Shown piece after piece: positions 1 through 6,906 of a stretch of 64,000 bases of DNA. The notes beneath the pieces are model-generated. The model worked only from the letters and a program-made list of their open reading frames with translations. It was not told the origin of the DNA and ran no database searches. Location: assembly GCA_951812795.1 (NCBI GenBank), contig OX638325.1, positions 1,698,277 through 1,762,276 on the forward strand, in the 5' to 3' direction. The first letter of the stretch is position 1. Each line of letters opens with the position of its first letter. Position numbers and translations under genes: made by a program. This stretch comes from an uncultured Dehalococcoidia bacterium. Its GTDB lineage: Bacteria > Chloroflexota > Dehalococcoidia > Lucifugimonadales > Lucifugimonadaceae.

Positions 1-607
1 TTTCTTGCTCGCCGCAATTCTGACCACCAACATCTCATCCTTCCCATCTTTCGGCATCCTTAGCATCCTAGTTCAAACCGCCCCTGCGTGCACAAAACCC
101 TTTCCCTTGATGCCCAAGGGGGAATTCAAGGGGGTTTAGACTTGGTGTTTGGCCTTGGACGCCGTTGCCCCGCCCCTCTGGATTCCGGCTTTCGCCGGAA
201 TGACGGTGGTTGCGCACAGAACCCGGAGGGGAGGTTTGTCCTCCCTCCCACATCGTCCTCTTTCTTGCTCGCCGCAATTCTGACCACCAACATCTCATCC
301 TTCCCATCTTTCGGCATCCTTAGCATCCTAGTTCAATCCGCCCCTGCGTGCACAATACCCTCCCCCTTGATGCCCAAGGGGGAATTAAAGGGGGTTTAGA
401 CTTGGTGTTTGGCCTTGGACGCCGTTGCCCCGCCCCTCTGGATTCCGGCTTTCGCCGGAATGACGATGGTTGCGCACAGAACCCGAAGGGGAGGTTTTTT
501 CTCCCTCCCACATCGTCCTCTTTCTTGCTCGCCGCAATTCTGACCACCAACATCTCATCCTTCCCATCTTTCGGCATCCTTAGCATCCTAGTTCAAACCG
601 CCCCTGC
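1..607. repeat. 260-bp tandem direct repeat (2.3 copies)
   Basis: Units start at 1, 261 and 521; the third stops at about 607, where the sequence diverges. The first two units differ at only a few positions. Each full unit carries two sub-elements also found elsewhere in the window: a G-rich block (101-137 and 361-398, a run of CCCTTGATGCCCAAGGGGG followed by AATTnAAGGGGG) and a hairpin, attccggctttcgccggaat, at 182-201 and 442-461. The open frames in this stretch are low-complexity, repeat in register and match no family, so I call no gene here. The array ends about 60 bases before the M81 gene. Confidence 0.95.
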
Positions 608-667
608 TCGCTTCGATGGGTTAACCTTCGTTCAGTTGATGGTTATCGTGTCGGAAAGGACTTGGTG

Positions 668-2239
668 ATGCGTATTCCGTTGTTGGGGATTTCACATGAG
701 ACGAATACTTTTTCGAGTGTTCCGGCGGACTATGCCGCTTTCGAAGCGTCGGGAATTTTACGCGGGGAGGAGATTTTCGATAAGTTCCGGGATGCGAGTT
801 ATACGATTTCGGGTTACTTGCAGGCGGCGGAGGAGCTTGGGTTTGAGTTGGTGCCGTTGATGTATGCGGTGACGGGGCCGATCGGGACGATTACTAAGGA
901 TGCGTATGACCGTCTGACGGGGGAGATGTTCGGGATGTTGCGGGATGGTGGGCCTTGGGATGCGGTGTTGATTTCGAACCACGGCGCGGCGGTGAGCGAG
1001 GAGTTCCCGGATATGGATGGCGAGTTCTGCCGGGCGGTGCGAGAGATCGTCGGGCCGGATATGCGGGTTGGAGTGACGCTGGATATGCATGGAAATGTGT
1101 CGGAGCCGGTTGTGGAGCATACGGATGTGTGCGTGGTGTGGCGTACGAATCCGCATTTGGATCCGAAGGTTCGGGGTAGAAAGACAGCCGAGATGGTGGT
1201 GCGAGCGGCGAAGGGTGAGATCGATCCGGTGCAGTGGATCGAGATGCCGCCGATGTATGTGAATATCGTGAAGCAGTTCACGGGCGAGGACCCGATGCGG
1301 TCGTTCGTGTCGGACTGTGTGGCGGCGAATGAGACGCCGGGGATCCTGGATACGAGTGTTGCGGAGGGTTATCCGTATTCGGATGTGGAGGAGATGGGGA
1401 TGGCGTGGGTCGCGATAGCAGATGGCGATTTGGAGTTGGCGAAGTCGGTGGCGAAGGGAATGGCGTCACGGGCTTGGGAGCGTCGGGCGGAGCTGAACGT
1501 GGAGGTGGCATCGATCTCGGAGGCGTTGGACATGGCGATTGCGGAGTATGTGGGTCCGCGCGATTTGGGCGATGCGGATGTGGTGGCGACTGATGGTACG
1601 GCGCTGTCGATGCCGGATGAGGATGCGCCGGCGCGGGAGGGTCCGATCGTGTTGATGGATGTCGGCGACAACATCGGCGGCGGTTCATCGGCCGATTCGA
1701 CGCATATCTTGGCGCAGGTTGTGGAGCGTGGGATATCGGGCTTCTTGCAGACGCTGTACGACCCGGAGTCGGTGGATGCGTGCGTCGCGGCGGGCGTTGG
1801 TGCCACGGTGACGCTGGATGTCGGCGGGAAGACGGATGATATGCATGGTTCGCCGGTTCGGGTGACGGGCACGGTGCGGGCGATCACGGATGGTCAGTAC
1901 GAGGAGCTGGGCGCTTCGCACGGCGGGTTCCGGTTCTACGATTCTGGGGTGAGCGTACGGGTGGATACGGATGGCGGGCAGACGTTGTTGTTGACGTCGG
2001 TGCGGGCCGGTAACACGGTGCGGGCGCAGATGTATCACATCGGTATAATTCCGGAGCGTTACCGGATCGTGGTGGCGAAGGGAGTGGTGTCGCCGCGTCC
2101 GGCGTATCAGCCGATAGCGGGGAAGGTGATCTTGGTGAACACGCCGGGGGTTACGACGGCGGATATGTCGACGTTCACGTATCACCATCGTCGGGTTCCG
2201 CTGTATCCGATGGAGCTGGATGCGGCGTATGGGGGTTGA
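668..2239 (+). CDS. M81 family metallopeptidase (MlrC-like)
   Basis: A 523-residue protein of the M81/DUF1485 family, whose best known member, MlrC, cleaves linear microcystin peptides; family members are zinc-dependent amidases in the cytoplasm. N-terminal motifs are GISHETNTFS (residues 7-16), NHGAAVSE (104-111) and LDMHGN (138-143), with D139, H141 and H163 fitting the zinc ligands. The C-terminal half has the family signature DVGDNIGGGSSADSTHIL. I chose ATG 668 because GGAAAGGA ends seven bases upstream; a TTG and a GTG lie just before it. The real substrate is unknown, as most M81 proteins do not act on microcystin. A second copy of the last 74 bases of this gene lies at 2890-2963. Confidence 0.9.
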   Translation: MRIPLLGISHETNTFSSVPADYAAFEASGILRGEEIFDKFRDASYTISGYLQAAEELGFELVPLMYAVTGPIGTITKDAYDRLTGEMFGMLRDGGPWDAVLISNHGAAVSEEFPDMDGEFCRAVREIVGPDMRVGVTLDMHGNVSEPVVEHTDVCVVWRTNPHLDPKVRGRKTAEMVVRAAKGEIDPVQWIEMPPMYVNIVKQFTGEDPMRSFVSDCVAANETPGILDTSVAEGYPYSDVEEMGMAWVAIADGDLELAKSVAKGMASRAWERRAELNVEVASISEALDMAIAEYVGPRDLGDADVVATDGTALSMPDEDAPAREGPIVLMDVGDNIGGGSSADSTHILAQVVERGISGFLQTLYDPESVDACVAAGVGATVTLDVGGKTDDMHGSPVRVTGTVRAITDGQYEELGASHGGFRFYDSGVSVRVDTDGGQTLLLTSVRAGNTVRAQMYHIGIIPERYRIVVAKGVVSPRPAYQPIAGKVILVNTPGVTTADMSTFTYHHRRVPLYPMELDAAYGG

Positions 2240-2305
2240 GTGAAGCGCCAACCTTTGTGCACCGTCGCTCTGGTAATTCGCATCGATTAGCGATAAAATC
2301 GCGAT

Positions 2306-2668
2306 ATGCCTTGGGAAGTTGAAAAAACGGACCAATTCGAAGAGTGGTGGGACGAGTTGACAGAAAACCAACAAGAATCCATTTCTGCCATCGTGGATAT
2401 ATTGATGGAACAGGGCCCGAATTTGCCTTTTCCGTATTCTTCCGATGTGACAACTTCACGGCATGGTAATATGCGGGAACTTCGCGTTCAAAGCGGCGGA
2501 AGACCGATACGAACCTTTTACGCTTTTGATCCGCGACGAACCGCGATCTTGCTAATCGGGGGCGAAAAAACAGGAAACGATCGATTCTACGAGGAGTTCG
2601 TACCGGTTGCTGACCGGCTATACGACGTGTATCTAGACGAACTGCGCATGGAAGGATTAATAAGATGA
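2306..2668 (+). CDS. higB: HigB/RelE-type toxin (Gp49-like)
   Basis: A 120-residue protein of the RelE/HigB toxin superfamily, which cleaves mRNA at the ribosome. It begins MPWEVEKTDQFEEWWDEL and has the Gp49-like core MRELRVQSGGRPIRTFYAFDPRR, here at about residues 55-77 (MRELRVQ...PIRTFYAFDP), followed by a strand with GGEKTGNDRFYE. Length and order match the family. The next gene starts inside its stop codon (ATGA overlap at 2665-2668), the usual toxin-first HigBA layout. The partner is truncated, so whether the toxin is still active or still controlled is open. Confidence 0.82.
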   Translation: MPWEVEKTDQFEEWWDELTENQQESISAIVDILMEQGPNLPFPYSSDVTTSRHGNMRELRVQSGGRPIRTFYAFDPRRTAILLIGGEKTGNDRFYEEFVPVADRLYDVYLDELRMEGLIR

Positions 2669-2868
2669 GCGGTCACCGTCCATTCGACGAATTGACACAG
2701 GATTTCTCGCCTGAACGGCGCCAACGAGTTGAAGCATTAAAATCGGAAATGCTTGAAGACATGCGTGCCACTGAGGTCGTGCGCAGTAAGGAAATTACCC
2801 CCGGCCGCCGGAAAGAAATGACCGAAGTCAGAGTCGCAGCAGCTGATGCGAAAAAAGTCAAGCCGTAG
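2665..2868 (+). CDS. Truncated HigA-like antitoxin
   Basis: A 67-residue protein beginning MSGHRPFDELTQDFSPERR, the typical N-terminus of HigA antitoxins paired with Gp49-like HigB. Full HigA proteins are about 95-105 residues and carry an XRE helix-turn-helix in the second half. Here the sequence is recognisable up to about EITPGRRKEMTEV and then runs into a lysine-rich tail and a stop, so the DNA-binding helix and C-terminal strand are missing. The stop lies 21 bases before a fragment of an M81 gene, suggesting that the 3' part was lost in a rearrangement. It overlaps the toxin gene by four bases. It may still bind the toxin but should not bind the operator. Confidence 0.7.
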   Translation: MSGHRPFDELTQDFSPERRQRVEALKSEMLEDMRATEVVRSKEITPGRRKEMTEVRVAAADAKKVKP

Positions 2869-2889
2869 CGGACGGTGGGTGGACGTTGT

Positions 2890-2963
2890 TGTCGACGTTC
2901 ACGTATGAGCGTCGTCGGGTACCGCTGTATCCGATGGAGCTGGATGCGGAGTATGGGGGTTGA
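2890..2963 (+). pseudogene. Remnant of a second M81 gene (3' end)
   Basis: These 74 bases match 2166-2239, the 3' end of the intact M81 gene, at all but five positions, and end in the same TGA. Read in frame they give STFTYERRRVPLYPMELD, against STFTYHHRRVPLYPMELD in the intact gene. The changes are partly amino-acid altering, so this looks like the end of a diverged paralogue rather than a fresh duplication. The toxin-antitoxin pair sits exactly between the two copies. Confidence 0.85.
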
Positions 2964-2999
2964 TATTATTGGTCTTAAACTTAAACAAAGGTGTATGCG

Positions 3000-3230
3000 A
3001 TGACTATGACAGCTGAAGAACTCAACGAGTTGCGAGAAAACACGATCGCCAGCAATCAGCAGACGATCGCCAGCCTGATGCAGCTACAGGCCCAGATGGT
3101 GAAGGTGAGTACCGAGCAGGTCTTGCGGCTGAACAACATCGAAACGATCTTGTCGTCGGTGCTTGAACGATTGGAACGATTGGAACAACTCAACCGCAAC
3201 GCCATCGGTTTCGCCACTCGCGATAGCTGA
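3000..3230 (+). CDS. Small coiled-coil protein, unknown function
   Basis: A 76-residue soluble protein (from ATG 3000) that is almost entirely helical: a run of Glu/Gln/Leu with heptad-like spacing, including an internal near-repeat (NTIASNQQTIASLMQLQ) and a C-terminal LERLERLEQL stretch. I recognise no family. Start ATG 3000 is preferred over the GTG at 2991 because AAAGG lies eight bases upstream. It stands between the M81 remnant and three ribbon-helix-helix antitoxins, with 12 bases to the next gene, and may be co-transcribed with them. A comparable small protein, with a membrane helix added, is at 34478. Confidence 0.6.
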   Translation: MTMTAEELNELRENTIASNQQTIASLMQLQAQMVKVSTEQVLRLNNIETILSSVLERLERLEQLNRNAIGFATRDS

Positions 3231-3242
3231 AACCGAATTTCT

Positions 3243-3491
3243 GTGGCCGATCTCGAAGTAAAGAACGTACCGGATGAACTGCGCGAGCGTTTATTGCGGC
3301 AGGCGTACAAACGCGAGATGTCTTTGGATGACGTGATTGTGGCTGCACTGGAGCGCCAGATGAGGCGGATGGAGTTTGACGAGGAATTGGCCGAGAAGGG
3401 TTTGTTGAGTCTGTCCGTCACTCCCGCGGAGTTTCATGCCGTCGAAAGTTTGCGGCACAACGCGGATCGACGGCACAACGCGGATCGTTAG
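3243..3491 (+). CDS. FitA/VapB-like ribbon-helix-helix antitoxin (orphan, first of three)
   Basis: An 82-residue protein with an N-terminal Arc/FitA-type ribbon-helix-helix: the strand ADLEVKNVPDEL, then helices around RERLLRQAYKREMSLDDVIVAALERQM. Such proteins bind operator DNA as dimers and neutralise a PIN toxin with the C-terminal tail. There is no toxin gene directly after it; the next gene is another antitoxin of the same kind. The last residues are encoded by an 18-base tandem duplication (3453-3470 and 3471-3487), giving RHNADRRHNADR, so the toxin-binding tail is probably altered. GTG start. Confidence 0.72.
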   Translation: MADLEVKNVPDELRERLLRQAYKREMSLDDVIVAALERQMRRMEFDEELAEKGLLSLSVTPAEFHAVESLRHNADRRHNADR

Positions 3492-3522
3492 TTGGCAAAA
3501 ACGGAGCGGAATCTCCTGACGA

Positions 3523-3753
3523 ATGGCAACATTGCGAATAAAAAACGTCCCAGACGACCTACATGAGCGGCTGCAAAAACAGGCGCAGCGATACAAGACG
3601 TCGTTGGGTAATTTGGTCGTTGTGGCTTTGGAACGTGAGATAGTACAAATCGAGTTACACGAACGGATCGCGGCTCAGGAGCCGAGGGAATTCAAAGTTA
3701 GTCCTTCTGAGATGTTGGCTCGTGAGCGTGCTCAGCGAGATGCGATATTCTAG
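3523..3753 (+). CDS. FitA/VapB-like ribbon-helix-helix antitoxin (second of three)
   Basis: A 76-residue paralogue of its neighbours. The strand MATLRIKNVPDDL and the helices HERLQKQAQRYKTSLGNLVVVALERE form the ribbon-helix-helix, and the tail FKVSPSEMLARERAQRDAIF is nearly the same as in the third copy (DFSPSDVLAQERAQRDAEF). No toxin follows directly; 39 bases separate it from the third antitoxin. The tandem copies look like repeated duplication of the antitoxin alone. Confidence 0.75.
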   Translation: MATLRIKNVPDDLHERLQKQAQRYKTSLGNLVVVALEREIVQIELHERIAAQEPREFKVSPSEMLARERAQRDAIF

Positions 3754-3792
3754 TTCTATGGCTGTTGGCGAGCATTTACAGAGGTTTCGAAC

Positions 3793-4023
3793 ATGGGCAA
3801 TATTCAAGTAAAGAACATACCGGACGAACTGCAAGAGAGATTGCGGAAACAAGCACGACGATGCAAGACGTCGATCGACGCAGTTTTGTTGACCGCTCTG
3901 GAACGCGAGGCGCTACGACTCGAGTGGAACGAGAAACTGGATTCGTTGGAACCGCCAACACTTGATTTCAGTCCTTCTGATGTATTGGCTCAAGAACGGG
4001 CTCAACGCGACGCAGAGTTTTAG
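3793..4023 (+). CDS. FitA/VapB-like antitoxin paired with the PIN toxin (third of three)
   Basis: A 76-residue ribbon-helix-helix protein: strand MGNIQVKNIPDEL, helices QERLRKQARRCKTSIDAVLLTALERE, and a C-terminal toxin-binding tail ending in DAEF. AGAGG about 11 bases upstream supports ATG 3793. Its stop codon is followed immediately by the GTG of the PIN toxin gene, so this is the true partner; the two earlier copies are probably duplicates. As a family, these pairs repress their own promoter. Confidence 0.82.
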   Translation: MGNIQVKNIPDELQERLRKQARRCKTSIDAVLLTALEREALRLEWNEKLDSLEPPTLDFSPSDVLAQERAQRDAEF

Positions 4024-4452
4024 GTGCGAGGGTACGTTGTAGACGCGTCGGTCGCCGTTGAGTATTTGCTCAAATCCGACCTCGGTCGGGCGGTGACGAA
4101 TGTGCTGGACCACAGTGCGTTGTCTGCTCCACAGATGATTGATATCGAGGTGTTGTCCGCATTTCGACGGTCTGTATTCCAACGAAAATTGTCAACGGAT
4201 GACGCCTTGCGGGCACTTGATAGGCTATCGACTTGGAATGTCGAGCGCGTCTCTCATCGAGGATTGATACGGCTAACTTGGGCGTATATACGTAATGTCA
4301 GTGCGTACGATTCCGCATACTTGGCAACGGCCAAATTCTTAGGTCTCGAAGTATTGACCGCCGACAGCAAGCTGGCTCGGGCGCCGAACGTTGACGTTGC
4401 GGTGTACGACGTGCGTGATGTGAATGTTCTCTCATGGCTTGAGACGCGATAA
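4024..4452 (+). CDS. PIN-domain toxin (VapC/FitB-like ribonuclease)
   Basis: A 142-residue PIN domain with all four acidic residues in place: D7 in YVVDASV, E42 in MIDIEV, D96 in YDSAYLATA and D114 in LTADSKLA. These bind Mg2+/Mn2+ and cut RNA, often tRNA or rRNA, when the antitoxin is lost. The GTG start abuts the stop of the antitoxin gene, which implies translational coupling. Length is typical for VapC. The sulfatase gene follows 13 bases later and may be read through from this operon. Confidence 0.88.
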   Translation: MRGYVVDASVAVEYLLKSDLGRAVTNVLDHSALSAPQMIDIEVLSAFRRSVFQRKLSTDDALRALDRLSTWNVERVSHRGLIRLTWAYIRNVSAYDSAYLATAKFLGLEVLTADSKLARAPNVDVAVYDVRDVNVLSWLETR

Positions 4453-4465
4453 AGGAGTCGTTCAG

Positions 4466-6154
4466 ATGTCAAATCAACCACAAATCAACCCGTCTGATGC
4501 TCGGCCTAACGTGATTGTGATCATGGTCGATGATCTGGGTTTTTCAGATATCGGGTGTTACGGGGGTGAGATTAGCACGCCGAATTTGGATGCTTTGGGC
4601 TACGACGGGATCCGGTTTACGCAGATGTATAACGGTGCGCGGTGCTGTCCGTCGCGGGCGGCTCTGCTGACGGGGTTGAACGCGCATCAGGCAGGTATCG
4701 GGCAGATGACGGCTGATTTGGGTGTGCCGAGTTACCAAGGGTATTTGAGGGATGACTGTGTGACGATGGGCGAGGTGGCGAAGAGCGCGGGTTATCGGAC
4801 TCTGATGTCGGGGAAGTGGCATGCAGGCGGTGGGTACGATCGTCGGTTGCGTGACCAATGGACGCCGGGCGATGCGAAGCACCCGTTGCCGACGCAGCGG
4901 GGTTTCGACCGGTATTTCGGTCTGCTGGAAGCGGCCGACTCGTATTGGAATCCGAAGGCGCTGATGTTGCAGGATCAGTTGATCGAGGTGGAGTCGGATG
5001 ATTTTCATCTGACGGATGCGATTGCGGATCACGCGGCGTCGCAGATCGATGATGCGATGTCGGCCGGCGAGCCGTTTCTCCAGTACATCGCGTTCACCGC
5101 GCCGCACTGGCCGCTCCATGCTTGGGAGGACGACATCGTCAAGTACGAGGGCAAGTACATGCGGGGTTGGGACGAGATTCGGGCCGCACGGCATGAGGAG
5201 CAGAAGGGTCTGGGAATTGTCGATTCGAAGTGGCCGATCTCGCCTCGGGACGAGGATGCTCCGCCGTGGGAGGATGTCGAGAACAAGGAGTATGAGGACA
5301 TTCGGATGGCGGTCTACTGCGCCATGATCGAGGAGGTGGACCGCGGCGTCGGGCGCGTGGTCGAGACGTTGAAGCGGCATGGTCAGTTCGAGAATACGAT
5401 GATCATGTTCCTAACTGACAACGGCGGTTGTGCCGAGTTGTTCCAGGAGGACTCGGACTGGCCGGATCCGTCGCAGTGGGCGACGTCGTTGACGCTGGAC
5501 GGACAGGAAGTGCGGGTTGGCGATATACCAGAGTTGAGGCCGGGTCCAGATACGACGTTCCAAGCCGTGGAGTTGCCGTGGGCGAATGTATCGAATGCGC
5601 CGTTCAGGTTGTTCAAGCGGTGGATACATGAGGGCGGTATCTCGACGCCTTTCATCGTGCACTGGCCGGCGAAGATTGCCGAGGGTTCGATAGTGGACAA
5701 CGTTCCGATGCACATCACGGACATTGCGGCGACGGTTTACGATGCGATCGGTGCGACATATCCGACGGAGTATGGGGGCAACGAGATTACGCCATTGGAG
5801 GGGGAGTCGATAGTGCCGATATTGGACGGTAAGCAGTGGTCGCGGGAGAAGCCGGTTGCGGTTGAGCACGAAGGCAACCGGGGGATCCGGATCGGTGATT
5901 GGAAGCTGGTTGCGGAGTGGGATGGTCCTTGGGAGCTTTACAACATCCCGGAGGATCGGACGGAGCAGCATGATTACGCGTCGTCGGAACCCGAGCGTGT
6001 GGCGTCGATGATTCGTGAGTACGATGCTTGGGCAGAGCGATGCGGCGTGTTGCCGTGGCCGGTAAAGGAGGGGTTCTTGGCGAAACGGACGCTAGGCAAG
6101 CGTGATCACATATCGCAGCATCGCGGCGCGATCGGCGGTCGGACGTTTAGGTAG
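4466..6154 (+). CDS. Type I sulfatase (arylsulfatase family, Cys-type)
   Basis: A 562-residue alkaline-phosphatase-superfamily sulfatase that would release sulfate from an organic sulfate ester. The metal site begins with IMVDDLG (D22, D23). The activation motif C-x-P-S-R is present as C60-C-P-S-R64, with C60 expected to be converted to formylglycine. Further marks are MSGKWHAGG (K and H of the active site), LTDNGG and a C-terminal GDWKLV. I see no signal peptide, so it may be cytoplasmic. ATG 4466 is chosen for AAAGGAG nine bases upstream; an earlier in-frame ATG at 4424 lies inside the toxin gene. The enzyme needed for its activation is encoded at 21175. Confidence 0.93.
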   Translation: MSNQPQINPSDARPNVIVIMVDDLGFSDIGCYGGEISTPNLDALGYDGIRFTQMYNGARCCPSRAALLTGLNAHQAGIGQMTADLGVPSYQGYLRDDCVTMGEVAKSAGYRTLMSGKWHAGGGYDRRLRDQWTPGDAKHPLPTQRGFDRYFGLLEAADSYWNPKALMLQDQLIEVESDDFHLTDAIADHAASQIDDAMSAGEPFLQYIAFTAPHWPLHAWEDDIVKYEGKYMRGWDEIRAARHEEQKGLGIVDSKWPISPRDEDAPPWEDVENKEYEDIRMAVYCAMIEEVDRGVGRVVETLKRHGQFENTMIMFLTDNGGCAELFQEDSDWPDPSQWATSLTLDGQEVRVGDIPELRPGPDTTFQAVELPWANVSNAPFRLFKRWIHEGGISTPFIVHWPAKIAEGSIVDNVPMHITDIAATVYDAIGATYPTEYGGNEITPLEGESIVPILDGKQWSREKPVAVEHEGNRGIRIGDWKLVAEWDGPWELYNIPEDRTEQHDYASSEPERVASMIREYDAWAERCGVLPWPVKEGFLAKRTLGKRDHISQHRGAIGGRTFR

Positions 6155-6179
6155 AGGGCGCGTTGTCTGGCGTTTGACT

Positions 6180-6821
6180 TTACATAACCGCGTCGGCGAT
6201 CAAGACCGCGACGTTGATTACGAACGCGGCGAGGATTCCCGCGGCTAAATCGTCGAGCATGATGCCCCATCCGTTGGGGATGGCTTCGAGGCGTCGGATT
6301 CCGAGGGGCTTGGTGATGTCGAACAGTCGGAAGAGGAGGAAGGCGGCGAGGGTTGACCACAAGTTGACGTCGGTGAGAATGACGACGGCGGCGAGTTGAC
6401 CGGCCACCTCGTCGATGACGACGCGGCTAGGGTCGGGGTCTTCTTCAGTCTTGACGCGTGCGGATGCGGCGACGCCGACGAGGAATATGGCGATGATGGC
6501 GGCGATTAGCCAAGGGCTGATCGCGGATTCGCCCCAAGTCAGCGCGGCGAAGATGGTGATGGTCACTGCGCTGGCTAAGGTAGCTTTGGCGAACGGCGTG
6601 AGATAGGCGACGCCTAACCCGGTGGCGAGGGTGACCGAGATGAGTTTCAAGATGCGTTGGGGCATGGCGGTGGGGAGTTGCGTGGGTTTCGAATCGGCAT
6701 TTTCATCATATTTTGGCGAATCGTCGGCGATGTTTGGCGGAAGAAGGCTTGTGATTCGCATTATGGGATTGCCGAAATTGTGGATTATGTGTGAATTGGT
6801 TGACATGCGCGACGATTTCAC
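6180..6821 (-). CDS. pgpA: Phosphatidylglycerophosphatase A
   Basis: A membrane protein of the PgpA family, which removes phosphate from phosphatidylglycerophosphate to give phosphatidylglycerol. The family core is clear: the acidic motif DPSRVVIDEVAGQ, then FRLFDITKPLGIRRLE and PNGWGIMLDDLAAGI, with four hydrophobic segments. The homologous part starts near IKL at about residue 57, so the first 50 residues are doubtful. In-frame starts are GTG 6821, ATG 6806, ATG 6761 and ATG 6665; none has a good Shine-Dalgarno sequence. It is divergent from the binding-protein gene at 6907 and converges on the sulfatase. Confidence 0.85.
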   Translation of the reverse strand: MKSSRMSTNSHIIHNFGNPIMRITSLLPPNIADDSPKYDENADSKPTQLPTAMPQRILKLISVTLATGLGVAYLTPFAKATLASAVTITIFAALTWGESAISPWLIAAIIAIFLVGVAASARVKTEEDPDPSRVVIDEVAGQLAAVVILTDVNLWSTLAAFLLFRLFDITKPLGIRRLEAIPNGWGIMLDDLAAGILAAFVINVAVLIADAVM

Positions 6822-6906
6822 TTAAATTGCGGGACACCGCCACGTAGTTTTGCGGATAGCAAGGCGCGCGTGTGGCGGCGAATCGCATTCAGTAGAGAGG
6901 TGTCCG

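Noticed and set aside
1-607. CRISPR array or a repeated coding gene
   Set aside because: The unit is 260 bases with no spacers; the open frames are repeat artefacts without family resemblance.
814-1281. Long frames opposite the M81 gene
   Set aside because: They are arginine/histidine/proline- or serine-rich shadows caused by the codon bias of the real gene; many such frames across the window were left out for this reason.
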